A DNA stretch of 13,805 nucleotides, from positions 1 to 13,805 of the forward strand of contig CAYHPY010000099.1 in the NCBI GenBank assembly GCA_964358485.1, in the 5' to 3' direction. Position numbers and translations under genes: made by a program. The notes beneath the pieces were generated by a model, which saw only the letters and a program-made list of their open reading frames with translations, did not search any database and was not told the origin of the DNA. This document shows positions 1-7,825 of the stretch, in pieces (the first letter of the stretch is position 1; each line of letters starts with the position of its first letter). Source of the stretch: CAYHPY01 sp964358485 (GTDB taxonomy: Bacteria > Elusimicrobiota > Elusimicrobia > UBA1565 > UBA9628).

Positions 1-2175
1 GGCCAGGAGGCGCTCACCGGGCATTCCGGCCGCAGCGCGCTTCGCTCCTGGCTGGCGGTGGGCGCTTTGGCCGCCGTCTTCGTCCTCCCGTGGGGCGGGG
101 TCAACCGTTTGGTCCAGGGGCGCTGGATTTTCCTGGAGAACATGAAGGCCGATCCCATGATCGTAACGGCGATCGCGGGGGAGGCGGGCACCGCGGCCGT
201 CGATCCCTACCGCGCCGCTCCGGGAGAGGTGATGTCCTGGGCGCTGGAACGAATCCGCGCCGAGCCCGGCGCTTACGCCGCGGGCTACGCCGGGCGCCTG
301 GCGGGCATCCTGGGGACGGAGCCGTTTTTATGGCTGGCGGGCTTGGCGGGCTTTTTTCGGCGGCGGCGCGGGCATGAAGTCCGGGCCGTGGCGGGACTGG
401 CCGTCTATTTCGCGGCCGTCCACTCCCTGTTCGCGGTCGAACCCGGGCACCTGGCGCCTTTGCGGCCCTTGCTGGCCGTTTTGGCCGCGGCGGGCATATC
501 CTCCTCCCACCCGCAAATGCCGGTTTCGGATCGGCGGCGGGATCGGTTCGCGCTGGCCGCATGGGCCCTGCCCGTTCTAATGGGCGGCGCGGCCTTGGTC
601 GCCGCGGCCCGTTACGTGGTGCCGGGCGGTCCGCCCTCCGAGAATCCCGCGGCCCTCGAGGACGCGGCGGCCGCCTTCCCCGAGGACGGCTGGCTGGCAT
701 CCCGGCGAGGGACGGCCAGCCTGGCGGCGGGAAATTTTGAGGGAGCGGCGGCCGATTTCGACCGGGCGCAATGGCTTGCCCCTCTGGAAAGCCGCAAGGC
801 GCTCGCGGCGCTGGCCGGGATCCTGGCCGGACGGCCGGTGTCCGCCGAGGCCTGGGAGGCCGCCACCCCGGACCGGGGAGGAGCCGAGGAGCGGACCCTG
901 GCCGCCTTCGGCTGGCTCCGTTTGGGGAAAACGGCCCGCGCCCGGGAGGAACTCTCCAAGGGCGAGGGGCGGCTGGGCTTGGCGGGGGGGGAATGCGGGG
1001 CCTGCGGGCGCTGGCTCTCTCCTTCCCGGCGGTGGTTGGAAGCGGCGCCTTCTGCCGGGAAGCTGGAATTTTTGGGCCTGTTGACGGGGGCTCGGCCGTC
1101 CTGCGACCGGTGTCCGGAGCGGTGGATTTTGGAAGGGGAGCTTTCGGCCGCCGATGGCCGCGGAGACTGGGCAAAAAAGGCCTTGTCCCGAGCTGAGGGC
1201 CTGGCTCCCGGAATCGAATCGACCCGGCGGTTGGCCCGGGCGTGGGCGATCCTCGGGGAGAGAGGCCGGAGCCAAAAAGTCTTGGCGGCCCTTGGTTCGA
1301 AGGCTGGAGACGACCCGGATTATTGGCTGGATGCGGCCGAGGCCTCCCTGGCCGTTGGACGGCCGGAGGCGGCGCGGGAAGCTCTGGAGAAAGCCGGGGG
1401 AAAACTTTCAAAGGCCCAAAGGGGACGCCTGGAGGCCGTGGCCCGGAGCCTGCGCGAGGCCGCCCGTCCGCGTGACGGCACGCCGCCGTCTCCGGCGAGA
1501 CCTGGGGATTTCCTGGACCGGGCCTTGGGCGCCCTGCGGGGGCAAAACCCCGAGCGCGCCGTCCGGGCTCTGCGGGAAGGCGAGGCGGGGGCCTCCGCCG
1601 AGGAACTGCGGGAATTCGCCAAAGTCTACCGTGGGGCGGGCAAGCCCGCGGACTCCCTGCGGCTGTTGAAATCCCTGGAGGCTCGATATTCCGGGGACGC
1701 CGCCTACTGGCTGGAGACGGCCGAATCCGCGGCGCAGGCGCGCTCCGAACCGGCGGCCCTGAGGGCTTTGGCGCTGGGAATGAAATTGGACGCGGGGCCG
1801 GAGGCCTCGCGCCGCGCCGCCGTGGCCTATCAAAGACTGGGTCGCCACGCTCAGGCGGAGGCCTTGCTCAATGCCATCCTTGAAAATAATCCCTCCGACG
1901 CCGGGGCCTTGGCCGACCGCGGAGTCTGCCGCGAACTCCAGGGCAAGCGGGACCAGGCCGTCGCCGATCTTCGGCGGGCTTTGGAACTTTCTCCCGCCGC
2001 CTCCCAAGCGGCCTTGAGCCTGGCGGCCGTTTATGAACGGCAGGACAAGCCCGAAGACGCGGTCCATGTCCTGGACCGGGCATGGGCGGCCGGGGGGGAG
2101 AAGGACCCCTTGCGCGCGGTCCTTCTGCGCGAGCGGGAGCGCCTGAGCGCCCCCCGTCCCGGGAAGCGGCGCTGA
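1..2175 (+). CDS. Membrane protein with C-terminal TPR array, 5'-truncated by window edge (possible glycosyltransferase-TPR fusion)
   Basis: The frame is open from base 1 with no stop, so the gene begins outside the window; 724 residues are visible. The GTG at 58 lies inside a hydrophobic segment and is an unlikely start. Residues 1-205 hold about five hydrophobic stretches (roughly 17-33, 100-119, 127-145, 152-166 and 182-204) separated by Arg-rich turns, followed from about residue 225 to the end by degenerate TPR-like helical pairs rich in Ala, Leu, Glu and Arg. The last repeats (about 600-700) are the clearest TPRs. The membrane part resembles the C-terminal end of a GT39/ArnT-type polytopic glycosyltransferase, but the catalytic N-terminus is missing, so this is only an inference. 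Two CxxC pairs (Cys332/335 and Cys368/371) sit within the repeat region and could bind a metal. The stop lies 9 bases before the epimerase start, so it is probably the same operon. Confidence 0.75.
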   Translation, partial: GQEALTGHSGRSALRSWLAVGALAAVFVLPWGGVNRLVQGRWIFLENMKADPMIVTAIAGEAGTAAVDPYRAAPGEVMSWALERIRAEPGAYAAGYAGRLAGILGTEPFLWLAGLAGFFRRRRGHEVRAVAGLAVYFAAVHSLFAVEPGHLAPLRPLLAVLAAAGISSSHPQMPVSDRRRDRFALAAWALPVLMGGAALVAAARYVVPGGPPSENPAALEDAAAAFPEDGWLASRRGTASLAAGNFEGAAADFDRAQWLAPLESRKALAALAGILAGRPVSAEAWEAATPDRGGAEERTLAAFGWLRLGKTARAREELSKGEGRLGLAGGECGACGRWLSPSRRWLEAAPSAGKLEFLGLLTGARPSCDRCPERWILEGELSAADGRGDWAKKALSRAEGLAPGIESTRRLARAWAILGERGRSQKVLAALGSKAGDDPDYWLDAAEASLAVGRPEAAREALEKAGGKLSKAQRGRLEAVARSLREAARPRDGTPPSPARPGDFLDRALGALRGQNPERAVRALREGEAGASAEELREFAKVYRGAGKPADSLRLLKSLEARYSGDAAYWLETAESAAQARSEPAALRALALGMKLDAGPEASRRAAVAYQRLGRHAQAEALLNAILENNPSDAGALADRGVCRELQGKRDQAVADLRRALELSPAASQAALSLAAVYERQDKPEDAVHVLDRAWAAGGEKDPLRAVLLRERERLSAPRPGKRR

Positions 2176-2184
2176 ATTGGTAAG

Positions 2185-3153
2185 ATGAACGCAATGGGTG
2201 GAATTCTCGTCACGGGCGGCGGAGGCTTTATCGGCAGCCGGCTGACGGAACGGCTCTTGGAGACCGGGCGTCCCGTGACCGTTCTGGACGATTTCAGCAC
2301 CGGCCAGGAGCGGTTTCTGGCGGAGGCTTCCAAGCGCCCCGGCTTCCGGCTGGTGAGGGGGAGCGTCCTGGACCGAGCGGCCTTGCGCGGGGCCATGACC
2401 GGAGCGTCCTTCGTCTATCATCTCTCTGCCAACGCCGACGTCCGCCGCGGCCTGGAGCGCCCTTTCCGGGACCTGGAGCAGAACACCCTGGCGACCTTCG
2501 GGGTTTTGGAAACGATGCGGGAACTCGGGGTCAAAGGCCTCGCTTTCCCCTCGACGGGGTCCGTGTACGGTGAGCCGGAGATTTTTCCGACTCCGGAGAA
2601 CGCCCCGTTTCCCGTTCAGACCTCGCTTTACGGGGCCTCGAAGCTCGCCTGCGAAGGGCTCATCGGGGCCTACGCCCACGGCTTCGGGCTCGACGCCTGG
2701 ATTTTCCGCATGGTGTCGGCCTTGGGGGAGCGCTACACCCATGGGCATGTTTTGGATTTCTGCCGCCAACTGCGGGAGCATCCGGAGCGCTTGGAGCTGT
2801 TGGGCGACGGCCGCCAACGCAAGGCCTATCTCCACGTGGACGACGTGGTCGATGCTTTTTTGCTGGCTCTCGGAAAGAATTCCGATCCGTCTCCCCGGAT
2901 TTTCAACGTGTGCGGGGATGAGGAAGTCACCGTGAACGAATCGGCGTCATGGATCGCCGCCGAGCTGGGTCTGTCCCCAAAGGTCACGCACGCGGGGGGC
3001 GTCCGCGGCTGGCCCGGGGACAGCCCCCATATCTTTTTGGACGCGGCCCGCCTGCGCGCCTTGGGCTGGTCCGCGAAAATCCCCCTTCGCGAGGCGGTGG
3101 CCCGGACCGTCCGCTGGCTGACGGCCAACCCCCGGGTCCTGGAGGCGGCGTGA
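2185..3153 (+). CDS. NAD-dependent epimerase/dehydratase (extended SDR, nucleotide-sugar)
   Basis: This 322-residue protein has the usual length of the UDP-glucose 4-epimerase / NDP-sugar dehydratase group. It shows the Rossmann motif TGGGGFIG at 10-17, an acidic residue pair after the second strand (Asp35/36), the active-site Ser/Thr region FPSTGSVYGEPE at about 122-132, and the catalytic pair Tyr149/Lys153 in SLYGASK. Family members epimerise, dehydrate or decarboxylate NDP-sugars in the cytoplasm using tightly bound NAD; the exact substrate cannot be read from these motifs. The start is taken as the ATG at 2185, 9 bases after the upstream stop. The ATG at 2194, three codons on, is a credible alternative because it sits closer to the beta-strand before the glycine motif. 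Its GTGA junction with the next gene, a UDP-glucose-dehydrogenase homologue, fits a role in nucleotide-sugar synthesis. Confidence 0.9.
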   Translation: MNAMGGILVTGGGGFIGSRLTERLLETGRPVTVLDDFSTGQERFLAEASKRPGFRLVRGSVLDRAALRGAMTGASFVYHLSANADVRRGLERPFRDLEQNTLATFGVLETMRELGVKGLAFPSTGSVYGEPEIFPTPENAPFPVQTSLYGASKLACEGLIGAYAHGFGLDAWIFRMVSALGERYTHGHVLDFCRQLREHPERLELLGDGRQRKAYLHVDDVVDAFLLALGKNSDPSPRIFNVCGDEEVTVNESASWIAAELGLSPKVTHAGGVRGWPGDSPHIFLDAARLRALGWSAKIPLREAVARTVRWLTANPRVLEAA

Positions 3154-4433
3154 AAATCTGCGTTTACGGCCTCTGGCATCAAGGCGCGGTGGCCGCGGCC
3201 TGTCTGGCCGACGCCGGGTTCGAAGTCCGGGGCGTGGACCCGAGCGCCGTAACGGCGGAGGCGCTTTCCCGGGGAAAGGTCCCGGTTTTTGAGCCCGGCC
3301 TGGAAAACCTCATCAAAAAGGGACTGCGTTCCGGCCGCCTTTCTTTTTCTCCCGATTTGAAGGACGCCTTGAAGGGAGCGGATCTTCTTTGGGGGGCCTT
3401 CGACACGCCGGTGGGCTCGGGCGACCGTCCCGACGGAGGCTCCGTCGAGCGCAAGCTCCGTGATGCTTTCCGCCTTTTGAAGCCCGGCCAGGCGGTGATG
3501 ATCTCCTCGCATCTGCCGGTGGGCACGGCCCGCCGCCTGGACCGCCTCGCGCGCCGGGGCCGCAACCCGCTGTGCTGCGTCCCCGAAAATCTCCGGCTCG
3601 GCTCGGCCCTCCGTGATTTCATGCGGCCGGCTCGGATCGTGGCCGGCACGCGCGACGGCCGACCCGCGCCGCGCGTGGAAAAAGTCCTGGGACGGCTCAA
3701 GGCGCCGATCCGTTGGGTGGGCTTCGAGTCCGCGGAAATGGCCAAGCACGGCCTCAACGCCTACCTGGCATCTTCGGTGGCCTTCGCCAACGAGTTGGCC
3801 CGGCTCTGCGAGGCGACCGGCGCCGATTTCCGGGAGGTCGAGGGCGCCCTTCGCAGCGATCCCCGGATCGGCCGCGGGGCGTATCTCTCCGGCGGCCTGG
3901 CCTTCTCCGGAGGGACCTTGGGGCGCGATCTTCGCTGTCTCTCCGACACGGCCCGGCGCGCCGAATCCGGGCCCAGCCTTTGGGACGGGATTCGAAACAG
4001 CAATCGGCGGCATTCGGACTGGCTGGCCCGGAGGTTGCTAGGCCGGCTTTTTTCGGCCCGAGGCAAGGTCATCGCCTTTCTTGGTCTGACCTATAAGCCC
4101 GGAACCGACACCCTTCGCCGCTCCGGCCCCTTGGCCTTGGCGCGGCGTTTGGCCGCGGCGGGCGCCGAGATTCGGGCCTTCGATCCCCGACTCGGCGTCG
4201 CGGAAAAAATCCGGGGCGTCAGGCTCTGTTCCTCCTGGCGCGAGGCCGCGCGGGGGGCCGACGCCGTCGTCGTGGCCAAGAACGACGGCGCTTTCCTTGG
4301 AATTTCCCCGGCGGCCCTGCGGGGGGCGATGCGGCGGCCGTTGGTGTTCGACCCCGCGCGCTTTTTGGAAGAGACCTTGGGCGGGGCGTCCGGGGTGGAA
4401 TACCTATCTTTCGGGCGGGGAAAGGGGCGATGA
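3150..4433 (+). CDS. UDP-glucose/GDP-mannose dehydrogenase family protein lacking the catalytic cysteine
   Basis: This 427-residue protein is close to the usual length of UDP-glucose 6-dehydrogenases, which oxidise the C6 hydroxyl of an NDP-sugar to a carboxylate in two NAD-dependent steps. The start is the GTG at 3150 overlapping the upstream stop (GTGA), because KICVYGLWHQG begins the Rossmann fold there. Family landmarks are SSHLPVGT (usual STVPVGT), PENLRLGSALRDF (usual PEFLREG), the active-site Lys199 and Asn203 in AEMAKHGLN, and LGLTYKPGTDTLR near the C-terminal domain. The segment that normally reads GFGGSCFPKD is AFSGGTLGRD here, so the nucleophilic Cys is Thr256 and the Lys is Arg. 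A Cys263 follows seven residues later but is out of register. It may act as a different oxidoreductase, stop at the aldehyde, or be non-catalytic. An ATGA overlap links it to the next gene. Confidence 0.88.
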   Translation: MKICVYGLWHQGAVAAACLADAGFEVRGVDPSAVTAEALSRGKVPVFEPGLENLIKKGLRSGRLSFSPDLKDALKGADLLWGAFDTPVGSGDRPDGGSVERKLRDAFRLLKPGQAVMISSHLPVGTARRLDRLARRGRNPLCCVPENLRLGSALRDFMRPARIVAGTRDGRPAPRVEKVLGRLKAPIRWVGFESAEMAKHGLNAYLASSVAFANELARLCEATGADFREVEGALRSDPRIGRGAYLSGGLAFSGGTLGRDLRCLSDTARRAESGPSLWDGIRNSNRRHSDWLARRLLGRLFSARGKVIAFLGLTYKPGTDTLRRSGPLALARRLAAAGAEIRAFDPRLGVAEKIRGVRLCSSWREAARGADAVVVAKNDGAFLGISPAALRGAMRRPLVFDPARFLEETLGGASGVEYLSFGRGKGR

Positions 4434-5314
4434 TCCTCAAGGGGGCCTGCGCCTTGATCACCGGCGGAGGCCAAGGCCTGGGCAGGGCCGTGGCCAAGGC
4501 CTTTTTGGAAGAAGGCGCCGGGGTCATGATCTGCGGACGGGACCGGACCGTTTTGAAGGAGGCCGCCGCCCAACTCCGGCCGAGCCGGGGCCCCGGGGCG
4601 CGCCTGGAGTGGCGGCGGGCCGACGTGGGGCGGGAGGCCGAGGTGGAGCGCCTATTCCGGGATTTTTCCGCCTGTTTTCCCCGCCTGGACATTCTGGTCA
4701 ACAATGCCGGGGTGTTCGGGCCCATCGGACCCTTGGCCGACGCGTCCTGGAATGAATGGGTCTCGGCCGTCCAAACCAATCTCTTCGGCACGGCCAATGC
4801 CTGCCGCCTGGCCCTGCCCCTGCTGGCCGCCCGGCGGCGCGCGCCCCGGGGGAAGATCATCAACATCTCGGGGGGAGGGGCGACCAGCCCGATGCCGAAT
4901 TTTTCCGCCTACGCCGCCTCCAAGGCCGCCGTGGTTCGGCTGACCGAGACCTTGGCCCAGGAAACGGCGGTCCGGGGAATCGACGTCAACGCCGTCGCCC
5001 CCGGCCCCCTGAATACCCGTTTGATGCGGCAGTTGGCCGCGGCCGGTCCCCGGAAAGCGGGCAAGGAGCAATACGCGCGCGCCCGGGCGACCATGAGGGA
5101 CGGGGGAGCCCCCTTGGAACGGGCGGCCGCGCTTTGCGTCTTCCTGGCCTCGCGCGAAAGCGACGGGCTCAGCGGGCGCCTGCTCAGCGCGGTTTGGGAC
5201 CCCTGGGAAACTTTCGCCGGACGCCGCGCCCAAATCATGAAAACCGACGCCTACACTCTGCGCCGCATCCGCCCGGAGGACCGCGGCCTGGGATGGAAGA
5301 CCGCGCGCTCATGA
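4430..5314 (+). CDS. Classical short-chain dehydrogenase/reductase (SDR)
   Basis: This 294-residue protein is an NAD(P)-dependent oxidoreductase of the classical SDR family. It has the cofactor motif TGGGQGLG at 11-18, NNAG at 91-94, the structural/catalytic Asn117, and the catalytic Tyr161/Lys165 in YAASK. The catalytic serine is normally 13 residues before the Tyr; here that position is Gly148, while Ser147 (in NISGGG) is 14 residues away, so the serine is shifted by one or replaced. VNAVAPGPLNTRL at about 186-198 is the usual post-active-site segment. The tail, with SGRLLSAVWDPWE and a final Arg-rich stretch, is longer than in FabG-type proteins and looks like SDRs found in polysaccharide clusters; that comparison is from memory. 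It probably reduces or oxidises a sugar or sugar-nucleotide made by its neighbours. ATGA overlaps at both ends indicate translational coupling. AAAGGGG precedes the start. Confidence 0.9.
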   Translation: MILKGACALITGGGQGLGRAVAKAFLEEGAGVMICGRDRTVLKEAAAQLRPSRGPGARLEWRRADVGREAEVERLFRDFSACFPRLDILVNNAGVFGPIGPLADASWNEWVSAVQTNLFGTANACRLALPLLAARRRAPRGKIINISGGGATSPMPNFSAYAASKAAVVRLTETLAQETAVRGIDVNAVAPGPLNTRLMRQLAAAGPRKAGKEQYARARATMRDGGAPLERAAALCVFLASRESDGLSGRLLSAVWDPWETFAGRRAQIMKTDAYTLRRIRPEDRGLGWKTARS

Positions 5315-6276
5315 GAATCGGCATCGCGGGCTGCGGCCTGGCCGGAACCAAACGCGCCCTGGCCTTGGACCGGGGACGGGTCGCGGTGGTGGGCGATCCC
5401 GTGAAGTCCCGCGCCGCGGCGGTGGCCAAGCTCACCGGAGCCCGCGCCGTCGGCGGCTGGGAGGAGGTCGTGGCTTCCCCGGAAGTGGACTGCGTGATCG
5501 CGGCCCTGACCCCGGACCTGCAGCCGGCCGTGGCCCGGGCGGCCCTGGAGGCCGGCAAGCCCGTGTTTCTGGAGAAGCCCGGCGCCCGGAGGGCCAAGGA
5601 CCTGGAAGCCCTCCTGCCCCTATGCCGCCGGAAAGGCATCCCGGTCGGGGTCGGCTACAACCACCGCTGGCATCCGTCCCTGCGCAAGGCCCACGCCCTG
5701 GTCGAGAAAGGCGCGCTCGGCCGCCTGCTCCACGTCCGGGGCCGCTACGGGCACGGGGGCCGCGCGGGCTATGAGACGGAATGGCGCGCGAGGCCGCGAA
5801 TTTCCGGGGGCGGGGAGTTGCTGGACCAGGGGTCCCATTTGATCGACCTGGCGCGCTGGTTTTTGGGGGAGTTTCGGGAGGTCCGGGGCTGGACGCCCAC
5901 CCTGCATTGGAAGATGCCCGTCGAGGACAACGCCTTCGTCTACCTGCGGGCCGGGTCGGGCGCCGTCGCCTGGCTTCACGCGGGTTGGACGGAGTGGAAA
6001 AATATCTTCTCCTTCGAAATCGCGGGGGAGCGGGGCAAGCTTCACGCCGAGGGGCTGGGCGGCTCTTATGGGGAAGAGCGGCTGACTTTCTACAAAATGA
6101 GCCCGAGGTTGGGGCGTCCCAAGGAATTCCGTTGGAGTTTCCGCGGCCCCGACCGTTCCTGGGGTTTGGAGCTCGAGGATTTTCTGAAAACGGCGCGCAG
6201 CGGAAAAAACCCCGACCGCGGGTTGAAGGAGGCCTGCGCGACCTTGCGCCTGGTCGACAGGCTCTACCGCCGGTGA
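5311..6276 (+). CDS. Gfo/Idh/MocA family oxidoreductase
   Basis: The start is the ATG at 5311, which overlaps the previous stop (ATGA) and gives 321 residues beginning directly with the Rossmann strand RIGIAGCGLAG. The same frame is open for some 550 bases upstream, but that region is the antecedent gene in another frame. Motifs are GCGLAG at 7-12, the catalytic Lys in EKP at 88-90, GVGYNHRWHP at about 113-122, and the C-terminal-domain signature GGGELLDQGSHLIDL at 166-180 with Asp172 and His176, which are the usual substrate-binding and catalytic residues. Members use bound NAD(P) to oxidise or reduce sugar hydroxyl/keto groups, often on NDP-sugars. It lies between an SDR and a sugar kinase, so a sugar-modifying step is likely; substrate and direction are unknown. 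The end overlaps the kinase start by GTGA. Confidence 0.92.
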   Translation: MRIGIAGCGLAGTKRALALDRGRVAVVGDPVKSRAAAVAKLTGARAVGGWEEVVASPEVDCVIAALTPDLQPAVARAALEAGKPVFLEKPGARRAKDLEALLPLCRRKGIPVGVGYNHRWHPSLRKAHALVEKGALGRLLHVRGRYGHGGRAGYETEWRARPRISGGGELLDQGSHLIDLARWFLGEFREVRGWTPTLHWKMPVEDNAFVYLRAGSGAVAWLHAGWTEWKNIFSFEIAGERGKLHAEGLGGSYGEERLTFYKMSPRLGRPKEFRWSFRGPDRSWGLELEDFLKTARSGKNPDRGLKEACATLRLVDRLYRR

Positions 6277-7253
6277 TCACCGCCTTCTGCCCCCTGCGCA
6301 TCACCCTCGGCGGCGGGGGAACGGATCTTCCTTCCTACTACCGCCGGCACGGCGGTTTTCTGGTCGCGGCCGCCATCAAGCCGGGCGTTTGGGTCTCGGT
6401 CCGGGAGCGGGGCGACGGAGCGTTTCTGTTGAAGGGGGAAACCATGGAGCGGGCCGCGCGCCTGGAGGACCTCCGGCACCCCATCGTCCGGGAGGCGCTG
6501 CGCTCCCTGGATTTTTCCCGTGGAAAGGGTCTGGAAATCACCTGCCGCTCGAAGGTTTCCTCCGGGACCGGCCTGGGCTCCTCGGGGAGCTTCACCGCGG
6601 CCCTGCTGTTGGCCCTGCACCGCCTGCGAGGCCGTCGTCCCTCCGCGCGGCGGGTGGCTGAGGAAGCCTGTCGGTTGAGCCTGGAGCGGCTCAAGGAGCC
6701 CGTGGGAAAACAAGATCCCTACGCCTGCGCCTTCGGGGGCTTGCGGGCCTGGACCTTCCACCGCGATGGGGCGGTCGCCAGCCGCGCCGTCCGGCTGGCT
6801 CCCGGAGGCGCCGACGAACTGCAAAAGAGGTTCCTGCTTTTCTTTACCGGCATCCGCCGCTCGGCTTCGGCCATTCTGGCCGGTCAGGACCGGCGGTCCC
6901 GGCGCGGAGAACGGGCCGTTTCGGAAAATCTCCATGGGGTCAAGCGTCTGGGGCAGCGGAGCCTGAAGGCCCTGGAAGCCGGGGACCTGCGGGGCTTGGG
7001 CGCCTTGCTCGACGAGCAATGGGCCTTCAAGATTCGGAGAAGCCCCGAGGCGACGAGCCCCGGGATCGAGCATTGGCTCCGGGCGGGCAAGGACGCGGGC
7101 GCCTGGGGCGGGAATCTCTTGGGGGCCGGCGGGGGGGGCTTTCTCCTTTTTCTCTGCGCAAACCCCGGCCGGGTGCGGCGGGCCATGGCCTCCGAGGGCC
7201 TGCGTGAATTGCGTTTTCGTTTTGATTTTGAGGGAGCGAGGTCGGAGCCATGA
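6273..7253 (+). CDS. GHMP kinase, D-glycero-D-manno-heptose 7-phosphate kinase (HddA)-like
   Basis: This 326-residue protein starts at GTG 6273 in a GTGA overlap; that start places CPLRITLGGGGTDLP at residues 6-20, which is how HddA-type GHMP kinases begin. Motif 2, the ATP phosphate-binding loop, is SSGTGLGSSGSFTAALL at about 96-112, and motif 3 is GAGGGGFLLFL near the C-terminus. All three GHMP motifs are intact, so an active ATP-dependent sugar kinase is likely. In the known GDP-heptose route, HddA phosphorylates the anomeric position of heptose 7-phosphate, which GmhA makes from sedoheptulose 7-phosphate. The next gene is a GmhA-type isomerase, which supports this reading. Related kinases act on fucose or other sugars, so the substrate is an inference. 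No HddC nucleotidylyltransferase or GmhB phosphatase gene is in the window. Confidence 0.87.
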   Translation: MITAFCPLRITLGGGGTDLPSYYRRHGGFLVAAAIKPGVWVSVRERGDGAFLLKGETMERAARLEDLRHPIVREALRSLDFSRGKGLEITCRSKVSSGTGLGSSGSFTAALLLALHRLRGRRPSARRVAEEACRLSLERLKEPVGKQDPYACAFGGLRAWTFHRDGAVASRAVRLAPGGADELQKRFLLFFTGIRRSASAILAGQDRRSRRGERAVSENLHGVKRLGQRSLKALEAGDLRGLGALLDEQWAFKIRRSPEATSPGIEHWLRAGKDAGAWGGNLLGAGGGGFLLFLCANPGRVRRAMASEGLRELRFRFDFEGARSEP

Positions 7254-7825
7254 AAATGAATTTTTCCGAAAAATACCTGGAGGAAACCCGGGGGATCCTG
7301 GAGCTGCTCGACTGCTCCCGGATCGAGGAAATGGCGGCGGCTCTGGCCGCCCTGCGGCGGCGCAAGGGCCGCCTGTTCATCCTGGGGGTGGGCGGCGGGG
7401 CCGGGCACGCGGGCCACGCCGTCAACGACTTCCGGAAATTGTGCGCCATCGAGGCTTACGCTCCCACCGACAACGTCTCCGAGCTGACCGCCCGGATCAA
7501 CGACGACGGCTGGGAAAACTGTTACGCCGATTGGCTCAAGGCCAGCCGCTTGGGGCCCAAGGACATGGTCCTGGTTTTCTCGGTCGGGGGCGGCAACGTT
7601 CGGGCCAAGGTCAGCGTCAACTTGGTCCGAGCCCTGCAATGGGCCGCGCGGGTCAAGGCTCGCTCGATGGCGGTGGTCGGGCGGCCCGACGGCCACGCGG
7701 CCCGCGCCTGCAAGCCCTGCCTGATCATCCCCCAGGCCGACGCCGGCCGCGTGACGCCGCACACCGAAGGGGTTCAAGCCGTGGTCTGGCATCTGCTGAT
7801 CAGCCATCCCTTGCTGGCCCAATGA
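7250..7825 (+). CDS. SIS-domain sugar-phosphate isomerase, GmhA (phosphoheptose isomerase)-like
   Basis: This 191-residue protein matches the single-SIS-domain length of GmhA, which turns sedoheptulose 7-phosphate into heptose 7-phosphate. The start is the ATG at 7250 (ATGA overlap) with a GGAG five bases upstream; ATG 7256 is an alternative. Visible motifs are FILGVGGGAGHAGHA at 43-57 (the usual GNGGSA loop), the phosphate-loop segment FSVGGGN at 110-116, and PHTEGVQAVVWH at 170-181. Aligned by eye to E. coli GmhA, the metal/active-site positions read His56, Asp60 (Glu in E. coli), Glu173 (Gln) and His181. The site is therefore retained in character but altered at two positions, so the substrate may differ. 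Pairing with the HddA-like kinase by an ATGA overlap suggests consecutive steps of one pathway. Confidence 0.86.
   Translation: MKMNFSEKYLEETRGILELLDCSRIEEMAAALAALRRRKGRLFILGVGGGAGHAGHAVNDFRKLCAIEAYAPTDNVSELTARINDDGWENCYADWLKASRLGPKDMVLVFSVGGGNVRAKVSVNLVRALQWAARVKARSMAVVGRPDGHAARACKPCLIIPQADAGRVTPHTEGVQAVVWHLLISHPLLAQ

Noticed and set aside
58..2175. GTG 58 as the true start of the first gene
   Set aside because: The frame is open to base 1 and GTG 58 falls within a hydrophobic segment that starts further upstream, so the gene is truncated by the window edge.
1408..2835. Long open frame on the - strand (475 codons)
   Set aside because: It runs antisense across the TPR and epimerase genes, is rich in Gly/Pro/Arg and shows no family motif; high-GC DNA commonly gives such open antisense frames.
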